From assembly GCF_052055485.1 (NCBI RefSeq), contig NZ_CP197171.1:930001-994000 (forward strand): DNA of 64,000 nt. Direction: 5' to 3'. Every line of letters begins with the position of its first letter. Positions within the stretch are counted from its first letter, which is position 1. The position numbers and the translations under genes are program-made. The notes under the pieces were generated by a model. That model was not told the origin of the DNA. It saw nothing but the letters and a program-made list of their open reading frames with translations, and did no database searches. Below are positions 26,568 through 43,018 of the stretch, piece by piece. Source of the DNA: Amphibacillus sp052055485. Lineage in GTDB: Bacteria > Bacillota > Bacilli > Bacillales > Amphibacillaceae.

Positions 26568-26584
26568 TTTGACTATATTTGACT
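26568..26584 (-). promoter_or_regulatory. CtsR operator
   Basis: The minus strand reads AGTCAAA-TAT-AGTCAAA, an exact match to the direct-repeat form RGTCAAA-NAN-RGTCAAA of the CtsR box. It lies just downstream of the -10 and overlaps the expected transcription start of ctsR. Confidence 0.92.
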
Positions 26585-26592
26585 ATATTTAT

Positions 26593-26621
26593 ATTTTATA
26601 CTGCATAAACTTGAGATGCAA
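26593..26621 (-). promoter_or_regulatory. Sigma-A promoter of the ctsR operon
   Basis: TTGCAT (26616-26621) and TAAAAT (26593-26598) on the minus strand with 17-bp spacing, immediately upstream of the CtsR operator. Confidence 0.7.
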
Positions 26622-26624
26622 CTT

Positions 26625-27212
26625 TTACACTTGTTTCACTTCTTTTATTTGCTTTAGTTGTTCAATTTTTAATAAGTCATAATAAACATCTTTCATTATT
26701 GTACTTTTTCCAGCTAAAACATTTGATATGATAATCATGCTATTGCTCTGTTCCTTTTTAAAATGAATATCCTTTACCACAATATTACGTGAATGAAATT
26801 GCGAGAAAATTTGATCAACAATGGATATCTCTGTTACAGTAATTTTAAGGTTTCTACGATATTCACGTTTTTCAACATTATTAAGAAAAACTAAACTAAC
26901 AAAATAATAACTGTTGTTAATATAGCGATATCGATCATCCCAATACCAACAACTAAACCTAATCCTGCAACTGTCCATCTTGCCGGATCAAATCGAGCGA
27001 CATCTGGAAATGTTCTAAAATATTGATCAAATCATCGGTATCATCAAACAAGAACTAACGACTACCAGAATAAGCGTTCTAAATCGAGCTGTATGTCTAT
27101 TTATTTTTCGTTCAAAACCTATTATACCCGATAAAACTAATGCTAATAATAACCTCGTACTCATAACTAAAAATTCCGGAATAATTATCTTGCTCATTTC
27201 TCTACTTTGCAA
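26625..27212 (-). pseudogene. Decayed MgtC/SapB-family membrane protein gene
   Basis: Three reading frames together resemble one MgtC/SapB-type protein. The first (27027-27212) reads RLLLALVLSGIIGFERKINR and then the family's ARFRTLILV, ending in a premature stop. The next frame reads FPDVARFDPAR and then jumps to WTVAGLGLVVGIGMIDIAIL. The family's SGIGFLGAGTI-like stretch is therefore deleted (about 35 codons). The third frame (26625 to about 26900) carries the C-terminal ACT-like domain (LKITVTEISIVDQIFSQF). An internal deletion plus two frame changes make it non-functional. It lies just upstream of the ctsR promoter. A full MgtC protein would be a membrane protein linked to Mg2+ stress. 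Confidence 0.8.
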
Positions 27213-27251
27213 TAAAATTATCCTGTTGCTATGATATAGTTTATTAACAAT

Positions 27252-27288
27252 TAAAATAAATAGATCTCCATTGGGGTGATCTATTTAT
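27252..27288 (-). terminator. Bidirectional terminator after the DegV-family gene
   Basis: Inverted repeat AATAAATAGATC...GATCTATTTATT with an 11-nt loop, flanked by A/T runs. It lies 10 bp beyond the stop of the DegV-family gene. Confidence 0.75.
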
Positions 27289-27297
27289 TTTATCTTA

Positions 27298-28140
27298 TCA
27301 TTCTTTTAACCAAGATATTGCCATGGTCCCATGCCCTGCATGTATTCCTGCTACTGGAACAAGTGGCTCGATCTTAATTTTTAAATTCTTATGTAATTTT
27401 TTTAACTCTTCTTTCCACTGGTTGGCTATTTCCTTAGCACCAGCATGCATAATCCCCAATTCTTTGATATTACCTGTTTTATAGACTTCTTCAACCTTTT
27501 GAAATAAATGTTGTACAGCCTTTTTTTGACTTCTTATTTTACTTTCAACAATGACTTTACCATTGTCAAATTGTAAGATTAAATTTATATTTAATAAATT
27601 TGCAAAAACAGCCTGGGTTGTACTAACACGGCCACTACGCTTCATTTGTTCAAAGCTCTTCGGCAATAAATACATTTCTGCTTTTTTCGGATAAGTCTTT
27701 AATTTAGCGACAATATCTTTATAAGGTACACCCTCTTGTTCCATTTTAATCCCATTCCTAATCATTTTACCCAGTGCATATGAACCCATTTTAGAGTCAA
27801 TGACTTCAACAGGGAATTCTTCCATTTTAGCAGCGCTAATTGAGCTTTGATATGTTCCAGTTAATTCACTGGACGCATGAAGAGCAATTCCAAGTTCATA
27901 CTCGTTTTTCAATTTTTTATACAATTCTATGAATTCACCAAATGGAGGTTGACTGGTCTTAGCTCCCTCACCAAATTGACTTAATAGTGCATAAACTTCA
28001 TCTTTCGTCACATCTATATCCTCTCGATAAGAGATATTATTAATAATCACGATCATCGGTAAAACAAAAATATTGTGTTGGTCAATAAACTCTTGTGACA
28101 ATCCACATGTACTATCTGTTATCCAAGCAATTTTCTTCAT
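27298..28140 (-). CDS. DegV family fatty-acid-binding protein
   Basis: A 280-residue DegV-family protein. Members bind long-chain fatty acids, and some act as FakB partners of the fatty acid kinase FakA. The start reads MKKIAWITDSTCGLSQEF (DSTC is the family signature), followed by VLPMIVIINNISYREDID, TSQPPFGEF and a C-terminal PVAGIHAGHGTMAISW. I choose the ATG at 28140 with AAAGGGG upstream rather than the ATG eight codons earlier. It sits between the rRNA cluster and ctsR, which is not the Bacillus arrangement, so it may be an insertion. The exact lipid role is not resolved. Confidence 0.88.
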   Translation of the reverse strand: MKKIAWITDSTCGLSQEFIDQHNIFVLPMIVIINNISYREDIDVTKDEVYALLSQFGEGAKTSQPPFGEFIELYKKLKNEYELGIALHASSELTGTYQSSISAAKMEEFPVEVIDSKMGSYALGKMIRNGIKMEQEGVPYKDIVAKLKTYPKKAEMYLLPKSFEQMKRSGRVSTTQAVFANLLNINLILQFDNGKVIVESKIRSQKKAVQHLFQKVEEVYKTGNIKELGIMHAGAKEIANQWKEELKKLHKNLKIKIEPLVPVAGIHAGHGTMAISWLKE

Positions 28141-28337
28141 GTGAAAGACCCCTTTTATTCTCAATTAAATTCTCGATACTAATAACTAACTATAACATAA
28201 TTCAGGCAAATATTATAGTTATTTAAGCTGTTATATACCACCGATTTAATCCGATAATAATCATGTGTACTTAACAAGATCTCATCTTGAATTCTTCTTC
28301 ATAGTCTTTGAGCAACACCATTTAACAAAGAACCCCA

Positions 28338-28376
28338 AAAAAACCTCAAGACCATTTGTTATCTTGAGGTTTTTAT
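28338..28376 (-). terminator. Terminator of the rRNA gene cluster
   Basis: On the minus strand ACCTCAAGA-TAACAAATGG-TCTTGAGGT is followed by TTTTTTTGG. It lies directly beyond the last 5S gene and also has a T run on the plus side. Confidence 0.88.
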
Positions 28377-28380
28377 ATAG

Positions 28381-28492
28381 TTTAGCGACGTCCTACTCTC
28401 GCAGGGAAAACCCAACTACCATCGGCGCTGAAGAGCTTAACTGCTGTGTTCGGTATGGGAACAGGTGTGACCCCTTCGCTATTGTCACTAAA
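28381..28492 (-). rRNA. rrf: 5S ribosomal RNA (copy 1)
   Basis: The minus strand contains GGTCACACCTGTTCCCATAC, CGAACACAGCAGTTAAGCTC and GAGAGTAGGACGTCGCTAA, as in Bacillus 5S rRNA. The terminal stem is TTAGTGAC/GTCGCTAA. It differs from copy 2 at three internal positions and at a paired terminal base. Ends are accurate to a few bases. Confidence 0.95.
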
Positions 28493-28777
28493 TCAACGTA
28501 TTCATTTGTTCAGGTCATACCCTGAAAACTAGATAAGAAACGCATCGGACAAGTCAAATCATATAATCCAGCTTCACTGACCCAGCAACGATGTTGCTAA
28601 ACGGTCGGTTCAGCTTTTTGGTATTAATCTAGCTCTGTCATCCAACAACTGGGTGTCTTCGCCTATCGCCCTACGATAAGTCATCAACGATTCACTCTCG
28701 TTCATCGTGATTCCTTTATCTCAGTTGATCGGCTCCAGTCACTGCGTCGTTAAACGGATGACTCCGCTTTTTAATTT
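28493..28777 (-). other. 23S-5S spacer of rrn copy 1
   Basis: About 285 bp between the 23S and 5S genes, longer than usual in Bacillus. It holds stem-forming stretches (GCCTATCG/CGATAAG and others), probably RNase processing sites. It matches the copy 2 spacer except for one substitution and a 2-bp indel, but lacks that spacer's extra segment with the internal promoter. Confidence 0.6.
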
Positions 28778-31692
<2,915 letters not shown>

Positions 31693-31890
31693 AGTTGCGT
31701 TTGCACGCTTTACAGTAAAAAAGACTTGTTCTTACTTGATTTGATGTCTTGTCATATTTCTTATCTAGTTTTCAAGGTACAATACTTGCTTGAGAGATTG
31801 ATCTCTCAAAACTGAACCAAACAACACATGTGTTAAGTATCATCTAAACTCAAGTTAGATGTTCCTATTAATCAGTCTAGCTCTGATTTT

Positions 31891-33464
<1,574 letters not shown>

Positions 33465-33566
33465 ATTGAATGAGTATCTCTTCTACTCTGCTTTGAAGCA
33501 CTAGCTTCTTCTTACTTCTTTACTTAACTTAATGGTTGTTTGGATTCAGTTTTCAAAGATCAAAAA

Positions 33567-33642
33567 TGGTGGAGCCTAGCGGGATCGAACCGCTGACCTC
33601 CTGCGTGCAAAGCAGGCGCTCTCCCAGCTGAGCTAAGGCCCC
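33567..33642 (-). tRNA. tRNA-Ala (anticodon TGC)
   Basis: Read on the minus strand: GGGGCCTTAGCTCAGCTGGG at the 5' end, anticodon loop TTTGCAC, T-arm GGTTCGATCCC and an encoded CCA. Ninth and last of the tRNA array. Confidence 0.96.
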
Positions 33643-33663
33643 ACTAATCATAGTAATTATAAA

Positions 33664-33740
33664 TGGTCGGGAAGACAGGATTCGAACCTGCGACCCCTTG
33701 GTCCCAAACCAAGTGCTCTACCAAGCTGAGCTACTTCCCG
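33664..33740 (-). tRNA. tRNA-Pro (anticodon TGG)
   Basis: Minus strand CGGGAAGTAGCTCAGCTTGG, anticodon loop TTTGGGA, T-arm GGTTCGAATCC, CCA encoded. Acceptor CGGGAAG pairs with CTTCCCG. Confidence 0.96.
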
Positions 33741-33743
33741 TAA

Positions 33744-33820
33744 TGGCGCGCCCGAGAGGAGTCGAACCCCTAACCTCTTGATCCGTAGTCAAGCACTCTA
33801 TCCAATTGAGCTACGGGCGC
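33744..33820 (-). tRNA. tRNA-Arg (anticodon ACG)
   Basis: Minus strand GCGCCCGTAGCTCAATTGGA, anticodon loop CTACGGA, T-arm GGTTCGACTCC, CCA encoded. Confidence 0.96.
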
Positions 33821-33824
33821 TATA

Positions 33825-33913
33825 TGGTGCCGAGGGCCGGACTTGAACCGGCACGGTGGAAACCCACCGCAGGATTTTAAGTCCTGTGCGTCTGCCAATT
33901 CCGCCACCCCGGC
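33825..33913 (-). tRNA. tRNA-Leu (anticodon TAA)
   Basis: Minus strand GCCGGGGTGGCGGAATTGGC, anticodon loop CTTAAAA, a long variable arm (CGGTGGG...CCACCG), T-arm GGTTCAAGTCC, CCA encoded. Class II tRNA of 89 nt. Confidence 0.96.
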
Positions 33914-33962
33914 AAGGAATAAAACTTTAACCATCTGGCAAACAAAATGATTAAATCCCTAG

Positions 33963-34034
33963 AGCGGAAGACGGGATTCGAACCCGCGACCCCCACCTTG
34001 GCAAGGTGATGTTCTACCACTGAACTACTTCCGC
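33963..34034 (-). tRNA. tRNA-Gly (anticodon GCC)
   Basis: Minus strand GCGGAAGTAGTTCAGTGGTA, anticodon within CTTGCCAAG, T-arm GGTTCGAATCC, acceptor end CTTCCGC. The following bases are CTA, so CCA must be added after transcription. Confidence 0.95.
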
Positions 34035-34051
34035 ATATATTAAATTAAAAG

Positions 34052-34133
34052 TGCGGGTGGAGGGACTTGAACCCCCACGTCGCAAGACACTAGATCCTAA
34101 GTCTAGCGCGTCTGCCAATTCCGCCACACCCGC
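34052..34133 (-). tRNA. tRNA-Leu (anticodon TAG)
   Basis: Minus strand GCGGGTGTGGCGGAATTGGC, anticodon loop CTTAGGA, a long variable arm, T-arm GGTTCAAGTCC, acceptor CACCCGC. No CCA is encoded (CTT follows the discriminator base). Confidence 0.95.
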
Positions 34134-34138
34134 ATAAA

Positions 34139-34214
34139 TGGTGAGCCATGGAGGATTCGAACCTCCGACCCTCTGATTAAAAGTCAGATGCTCTACCAAC
34201 TGAGCTAATGGCTC
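34139..34214 (-). tRNA. tRNA-Lys (anticodon TTT)
   Basis: Minus strand GAGCCATTAGCTCAGTTGGT, anticodon loop CTTTTAA, T-arm GGTTCGAATCC, CCA encoded. Confidence 0.96.
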
Positions 34215-34298
34215 GCATTAATAGTGTTTCTATCGATTAATTAAAAATTTAGTTTAGTAATTCTGTTGCTTGACTAATTTAGTGAATAGATTTAAAAA

Positions 34299-34374
<76 letters not shown>

Positions 34375-34377
34375 AAA

Positions 34378-34453
34378 TGGTGGAGGATGCAGGGCTCGAA
34401 CCTGCGACCCCCTGCTTGTAAGGCAGGTGCTCTCCCAGCTGAGCTAATCCTCC
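34378..34453 (-). tRNA. tRNA-Val (anticodon TAC)
   Basis: Minus strand GGAGGATTAGCTCAGCTGGG, anticodon loop CTTACAA, T-arm GGTTCGAGCCC, CCA encoded. First of nine tRNAs in the order Val-Thr-Lys-Leu-Gly-Leu-Arg-Pro-Ala, the same as the trnJ array between rrnJ and rrnW of B. subtilis. Confidence 0.96.
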
Positions 34454-34460
34454 TATATGC

Positions 34461-34570
34461 CTAGCGACGTTCTACTCTCGCAGGGAAAACCCAACTACCA
34501 TCGACGCTGAAGAGCTTAACTGCTGTGTTCGGTATGGGAACAGGTGTGACCTCTTCGCTATTGTCACTAG
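34461..34570 (-). rRNA. rrf: 5S ribosomal RNA (copy 2)
   Basis: Same 5S core as copy 1, but with three internal substitutions and a terminal stem CTAGTGAC/GTCGCTAG in place of TTAGTGAC/GTCGCTAA. That end change is compensatory and keeps the pairing. It lies 7 bp before tRNA-Val and directly downstream of an internal promoter. Confidence 0.95.
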
Positions 34571-34959
34571 ACATTTATTTTCAAGGACAAAATATATTAT
34601 ATGCATTTTTGCTATTAAAAGCAAGTCTTTTTTTCGGAAAATATATATTAATATCTTTCTTACTAAGTTCTCATACCACTACCACTAATAAGAAGTATAC
34701 CCTGAAAACTAGATAAGAAACGCATCGGACAAGTCAAATCATATAATCCAGCTTCACTGACCCAGCAACGATGTTGCTAAACGGTCGTTTCAGCTTTTTG
34801 GTATTATAATCTAGCTCTGTCATCCAACAACTGGGTGTCTTCGCCTATCGCCCTACGATAAGTCATCAACGATTCACTCTCGTTCATCGTGATTCCTTTA
34901 TCTCAGTTGATCGGCTCCAGTCACTGCGTCGTTAAACGGATGACTCCGCTTTTTAATTT
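34571..34959 (-). other. 23S-5S spacer of rrn copy 2
   Basis: About 389 bp. The 23S-proximal part matches the copy 1 spacer. The 5S-proximal 125 bp (34571-34696) are unique and A/T-rich, and contain the internal promoter at 34596-34624 and a boxA-like TGTCCTTGAAAATA (34577-34590). Confidence 0.65.
34596..34624 (-). promoter_or_regulatory. Internal sigma-A promoter for 5S-tRNA array
   Basis: TTGCTT (34619-34624) and perfect TATAAT (34596-34601) on the minus strand with 17-bp spacing. It lies inside the 23S-5S spacer of copy 2 only. Transcription would start about 20 nt before the 5S gene and would cover the nine tRNAs and the following rrn copy. Confidence 0.7.
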
Positions 34960-37874
<2,915 letters not shown>

Positions 37875-38072
37875 AGTTGCGTTTGCACGCTTTACAGTAA
37901 AAAAGACTTGTTCTTACTTGATTTGATGTCTTGTCATATTTCTTATCTAGTTTTCAAGGTACAATACTTGCTTGAGAGATTGATCTCTCAAAACTGAACC
38001 AAACAACACATGTGTTAAGTATCATCTAAACTCAAGTTAGATGTTCCTATTAATCAGTCTAGCTCTGATTTT

Positions 38073-39646
<1,574 letters not shown>

Positions 39647-39726
39647 ATTGAATGAGTATCTCTTCTACTCTGCTTTGAAGCACTAGCTTCTTCTTACTTC
39701 TTTGCTTAACTTAATGGTTGTTTGGA

Positions 39727-39770
39727 TTCAGTTTTCAAAGATCAATTAAGTGTCGTCTTTTTTGGCGACA
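39727..39770 (-). promoter_or_regulatory. rrn leader with boxA-like antitermination site
   Basis: The minus strand reads TGATCTTTGAAAACTGAAT (39727-39745), matching the boxA-type element of Bacillus rrn leaders. Upstream of it TGTCGCC...GACGACA (39751-39770) can form a small hairpin. The boxA-like stretch recurs before 16S copy 1 (33544-33563). Confidence 0.6.
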
Positions 39771-39778
39771 GCTTTTAT

Positions 39779-39808
39779 ATTATATACAAGTAGTTGATGT
39801 AATGTCAA
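39779..39808 (-). promoter_or_regulatory. rrn promoter P2
   Basis: Perfect TTGACA (39803-39808) and TATAAT (39779-39784) on the minus strand with 18-bp spacing. It is the promoter closer to the 16S gene. Confidence 0.85.
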
Positions 39809-39875
39809 TATTTTTTTCAAATTCCTCAAAAAAATTTCTCTTGTTAAATTGCTGTTCAATTTTGGCGACTTGAAT

Positions 39876-39904
39876 AATATATCATGTTATTAACTACACG
39901 TCAA
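39876..39904 (-). promoter_or_regulatory. rrn promoter P1
   Basis: TTGACG (39899-39904) and TATATT (39876-39881) on the minus strand with 17-bp spacing, about 95 bp upstream of P2. Tandem P1/P2 promoters are typical of Bacillus rRNA operons. Confidence 0.8.
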
Positions 39905-39941
39905 CTTTTTTTACAACACATTTTTCATGAAATAAATACAT

Positions 39942-39976
39942 TTAAACACTCAGTGGTAAAACCACTGAGTGTTTAT
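39942..39976 (-). terminator. Terminator after lysS
   Basis: Perfect 14-bp stem AAACACTCAGTGGT/ACCACTGAGTGTTT with a 3-nt loop, 15 bp beyond the lysS stop. It isolates the rRNA promoters from the folate-lysS operon. Confidence 0.85.
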
Positions 39977-39990
39977 GATTTGTTTACTTA

Positions 39991-41475
39991 TTATTCTTTA
40001 TTTTTCATTTGCGGAAATAATAGGACATCTCTTATTGAAGGGGCATTAGTTAATAACATGACTAATCGATCAATCCCAATTCCTAACCCGCCTGTTGGCG
40101 GCATACCATATTCCAGCGCTTCTAAGAAATCCTCATCCATTTCATGCGCTTCATCATTCCCTTGTTCTTTTTCTTTAACCTGAGCTTCAAAACGTTCTCT
40201 TTGATCAATAGGATCATTTAATTCTGAGAAGGCATTCGCATGTTCACGACGAACAATGAATAACTCGAATCGATCTGTAAAGCGCTCGTCTTCTTTATTC
40301 TTTTTAGCCAATGGGGAAATTTCCACAGGATGACCATAAACAAATGTTGGTTGAATAAGTTGCTCTTCTACACGCTGTTCAAAAAACTCATTAACAATAT
40401 GGCCAAAAGTCATCGTTTCTTTAATTTCAATATTGTGCTCTTTAGCTAATGCTTTGGCCGCATCATCAGTCATTTGCTTCCAAAAATCAACACCTGTATA
40501 TTCTTTTATAACATCAACCATATGCACTCGTTTCCAGTTTGGCTTCAAATCAATTGTATCTTCTCCATAGGTAATAGTTGTCGAGCCAGTCACCTCATCA
40601 GCAATATGAGCAATCATATTCTCAACTAAATTCATAATGTCATGGTAATCCGCGTAAGCTTGGTAAAGCTCTATCATTGTAAATTCAGGGTTATGCCTTG
40701 TTGATATCCCTTCATTTCTAAAGACTCGTCCAATTTCATAGACGCGTTCCATTCCACCAACAATCAGACGCTTCAAATGGAGCTCAATAGCGATTCTCAT
40801 ATATAACTCCATATCAAGTGTATTATGATGTGTAATAAAAGGACGAGCTGAGGCACCACCCGGGATACTGTGTAGCATTGGTGTTTCAACTTCTAAAAAT
40901 CCAGCTTCATCCAAGTAACGGCGCATGGATTGGATAATTTTACTGCGCATAATAAAGGTTTCTTTACTATCATGATTTGTAATCAAATCCAAGTATCGTT
41001 GACGGTAACGCTGCTCAACATCTTTCAACCCATGGAATTTCTCTGGTAACGGACGTAATGATTTCGTTAAAATAGTAAATGAAGTGACTTTTATAGATAA
41101 TTCGCCAACATTCGTCTTAAACATTAATCCCGACACCCCAACAATATCACCTAAGTCAGCGGTCTTAAATAATTCATAGGCAACTTCTCCAACAGTATCT
41201 TTACGAACATAAAGTTGAATTTGCCCACTAAAATCCTGGATATGCGAAAATCCCACTTTTCCTTTACCACGCTTTGTCATAATACGGCCAGCAACGGTTA
41301 CATCTACTGCCTTTTCCTCTAGCTCTTCTTTGGAAAATTGATCATAATTTGCTACCAGATCGCTGGCAACATGCGTCCGAGAAAACTTATCACCAAAAGG
41401 GGCTAAACCTTTATCACGCATAGCATTCATTTTTTCATGGCGAATCCGCATATGCTCATTTAATTCTTCTGACAT
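39991..41475 (-). CDS. lysS: Lysyl-tRNA synthetase (class II)
   Basis: LysS (494 residues) charges tRNA-Lys. An N-terminal OB-fold (about residues 55-150, VTVAGRIMTKRGKGKVGFSH) binds the anticodon. The class II catalytic core shows motif 2 (FRNEGISTRHNPEFTMIE, about 263-280) and motif 3 (GLGIGIDRLVML, about 464-475). It stands just upstream of the rRNA cluster as in B. subtilis. The dusB gene that normally precedes it is only a remnant here. Confidence 0.97.
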   Translation of the reverse strand: MSEELNEHMRIRHEKMNAMRDKGLAPFGDKFSRTHVASDLVANYDQFSKEELEEKAVDVTVAGRIMTKRGKGKVGFSHIQDFSGQIQLYVRKDTVGEVAYELFKTADLGDIVGVSGLMFKTNVGELSIKVTSFTILTKSLRPLPEKFHGLKDVEQRYRQRYLDLITNHDSKETFIMRSKIIQSMRRYLDEAGFLEVETPMLHSIPGGASARPFITHHNTLDMELYMRIAIELHLKRLIVGGMERVYEIGRVFRNEGISTRHNPEFTMIELYQAYADYHDIMNLVENMIAHIADEVTGSTTITYGEDTIDLKPNWKRVHMVDVIKEYTGVDFWKQMTDDAAKALAKEHNIEIKETMTFGHIVNEFFEQRVEEQLIQPTFVYGHPVEISPLAKKNKEDERFTDRFELFIVRREHANAFSELNDPIDQRERFEAQVKEKEQGNDEAHEMDEDFLEALEYGMPPTGGLGIGIDRLVMLLTNAPSIRDVLLFPQMKNKE

Positions 41476-41918
41476 CTGTCATCCACTCCGATTCTTCATT
41501 ATCTTTTAGAAAACTCGCATTCATTTGTCTTTTACTGAATACTTTGATTTCCCTTTACTTTGAATATAAAAATTCTATAATTTCCTAAAGTACAAATAAA
41601 ATAAGTTATTTCATTAGTGTATCATAGCATCTTCCTGATTTCTAACACATCATTAGAAACATTTAAAGCTAGCTAACACTTAATTCCTAAACTAAGAATA
41701 ACTAGATAATTACAGTTTGTTGAATAGCTAGACTCAACAATTATTCAAGTTAATCACATGTTTCAATCTCAATTAATGACTTGACGTACTTTACCATTTC
41801 CTTTAAGAGCTTTTTTCATACCTGCCAAAGTAGTATGCCCCCGCATTTTCATAGCGAAAAAACCCGGTTACTAACTTCTGTCATTGAAGTCAGAACAACA
41901 TAATTAGGAATGGTTATA
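41476..41918 (-). other. Intergenic region with dusB remnant
   Basis: The 443 bp between lysS and yazB hold an A/T-rich stretch without a gene (41476-41768) and a short fragment that resembles the C-terminus of DusB (41769-41852). Confidence 0.5.
41769..41852 (-). pseudogene. dusB: Remnant of tRNA-dihydrouridine synthase DusB (3' end only)
   Basis: The minus strand encodes a 27-residue fragment with MRGHTTLAGMKKALKGNGKV followed by RQVIN and a stop. It resembles the C-terminal DusB motif MR(K/G)Haaw..KG..Gn..vR..In. In B. subtilis dusB (yacF) lies exactly here, between yazB and lysS. No upstream part of the gene can be read, so about 90% is deleted. The assignment rests on short similarity plus position. 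Confidence 0.6.
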
Positions 41919-42170
41919 TTATTGATTCGAAATACTTTGTTTATCTCCTCTTGAGTTCAACTTATCTATAGGTGGCTCTAACTCTACTAGCGATACACCT
42001 AATACCTCAACTGTCCGCTCTAAAAATTCATCAGAAGGCTTACGCATTCCTCGTTCAACCTCTCCAACAATCGATAAGGAAATACCGATCGCATCCGAAA
42101 ATTCAATTTGTGTCAAGCCTTTTAGTTTTCGAAAAGCTTTTATTCTTCTGCCCCATCTCTCTTGATCCAT
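41919..42170 (-). CDS. yazB: Small XRE-family helix-turn-helix protein YazB
   Basis: An 83-residue protein with one Cro/C1-type helix-turn-helix (FRKLKGLTQIEFSDAIGISL, then SIVGEVERGMRKPS, residues 13-46). It is conserved at this place in the folate operon of Bacilli. Its target is unknown. It overlaps folK by 31 nt in another frame, so the two are translationally linked. The C-terminal tail (about residues 68-83) is longer than in B. subtilis and of no recognised type. Confidence 0.85.
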   Translation of the reverse strand: MDQERWGRRIKAFRKLKGLTQIEFSDAIGISLSIVGEVERGMRKPSDEFLERTVEVLGVSLVELEPPIDKLNSRGDKQSISNQ

Positions 42171-42652
42171 TTTATAACGCCCCTTTTTTCTTGATTTGGT
42201 ATCAGCGACAATTGTTCGCGCACCGTCTTATTAATCGTTGGTATAGTTAAATTTGGGTCAAGTTCTACTAATGGCACCAAAACAAACGCTCTTTCATGCA
42301 TACGTGGATGTGGTATAATCAATTGATCCTTCATCGTATTCTCTTGATTATAAAGTAAAATATCAAGGTCAATTGTACGTGGCCCCCATCTTACTTCTCG
42401 TTTTCTACCCAACTCATTTTCAATCATTTGACAGATATTCAATAATTCCAGTGCAGTATAAGTCGTATCAAGCTCAATCACTTGATTTAAAAACCTTTCT
42501 TGGTCTTCATATCCTACCGGGTCTGTTTCGTAGATTGAAGATTGCTTCTTAATTGTAATCAAATCGTGACAAGCTAATGCATCAATAGCTTGTTTTAAAT
42601 AACCTTCACGTGACGATATATTTGACCCTAATGCGATATATGCTCTACTCAT
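42140..42652 (-). CDS. folK: 2-amino-4-hydroxy-6-hydroxymethyldihydropteridine pyrophosphokinase
   Basis: FolK (170 residues) transfers pyrophosphate from ATP to the pterin alcohol before joining to p-aminobenzoate. Signatures are YIALGSNISSREG at the N-terminus, NQVIELDT and the WGPRTIDLDILLY motif (about residues 90-102), followed by IPHPRMHERAFVL. It overlaps folB by 4 nt and yazB by 31 nt. Confidence 0.95.
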   Translation of the reverse strand: MSRAYIALGSNISSREGYLKQAIDALACHDLITIKKQSSIYETDPVGYEDQERFLNQVIELDTTYTALELLNICQMIENELGRKREVRWGPRTIDLDILLYNQENTMKDQLIIPHPRMHERAFVLVPLVELDPNLTIPTINKTVREQLSLIPNQEKRGVIKWIKRDGAEE

Positions 42653-43017
42653 AACTTTTGCCGCTCTCTATATATCTCAACTGCTACTGATTGGTAATTT
42701 CCTGCAATAGGCGGGTCTGGTTTAATAACTTTTACTTTACACGCATCTAAAAGCGGGTAATTGGCCAACAGTTCAGTAGCAATTTTCTCTGCAACTGCTT
42801 CAATTAAGGCATAACACTCACCTTCAACTATCGCTTTAGTCAACTCAAAAACGTTGCCATAATGAATTGAATAATCAAGCTTATCTGTTTCTCCAGCTTT
42901 TTTTAAATTCAATAACAGTTCTAAATCAACTAAGAAACGTTGCCCTAAGACATTCTCTTCTTTGATTGCACCATGATAACCATAAAAAGATAATCCATTT
43001 AAATATATTTTATCCAT
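42649..43017 (-). CDS. folB: Dihydroneopterin aldolase
   Basis: FolB (122 residues) cleaves dihydroneopterin to the pterin alcohol used by FolK. Motifs are LNGLSFYGYHGAIKEE (residues 5-20) with the conserved glutamate, and IKPDPPIAGNYQSVAVEIYR near the C-terminus (KPxPPI). It lies 1 bp after folP and overlaps folK, forming a tight folP-folB-folK unit. Confidence 0.95.
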   Translation of the reverse strand: MDKIYLNGLSFYGYHGAIKEENVLGQRFLVDLELLLNLKKAGETDKLDYSIHYGNVFELTKAIVEGECYALIEAVAEKIATELLANYPLLDACKVKVIKPDPPIAGNYQSVAVEIYRERQKL

Positions 43018-43018
43018 T

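Noticed and set aside
26625..27212. Two separate small genes
   Set aside because: The pieces match successive parts of one MgtC-like protein, so a single broken gene explains them better.
34014..34199. 61-residue frame containing VAELADALDLGSS and GGSNPPW
   Set aside because: It is a known type of spurious frame from tRNA-Leu, tRNA-Lys and neighbouring tRNA genes.
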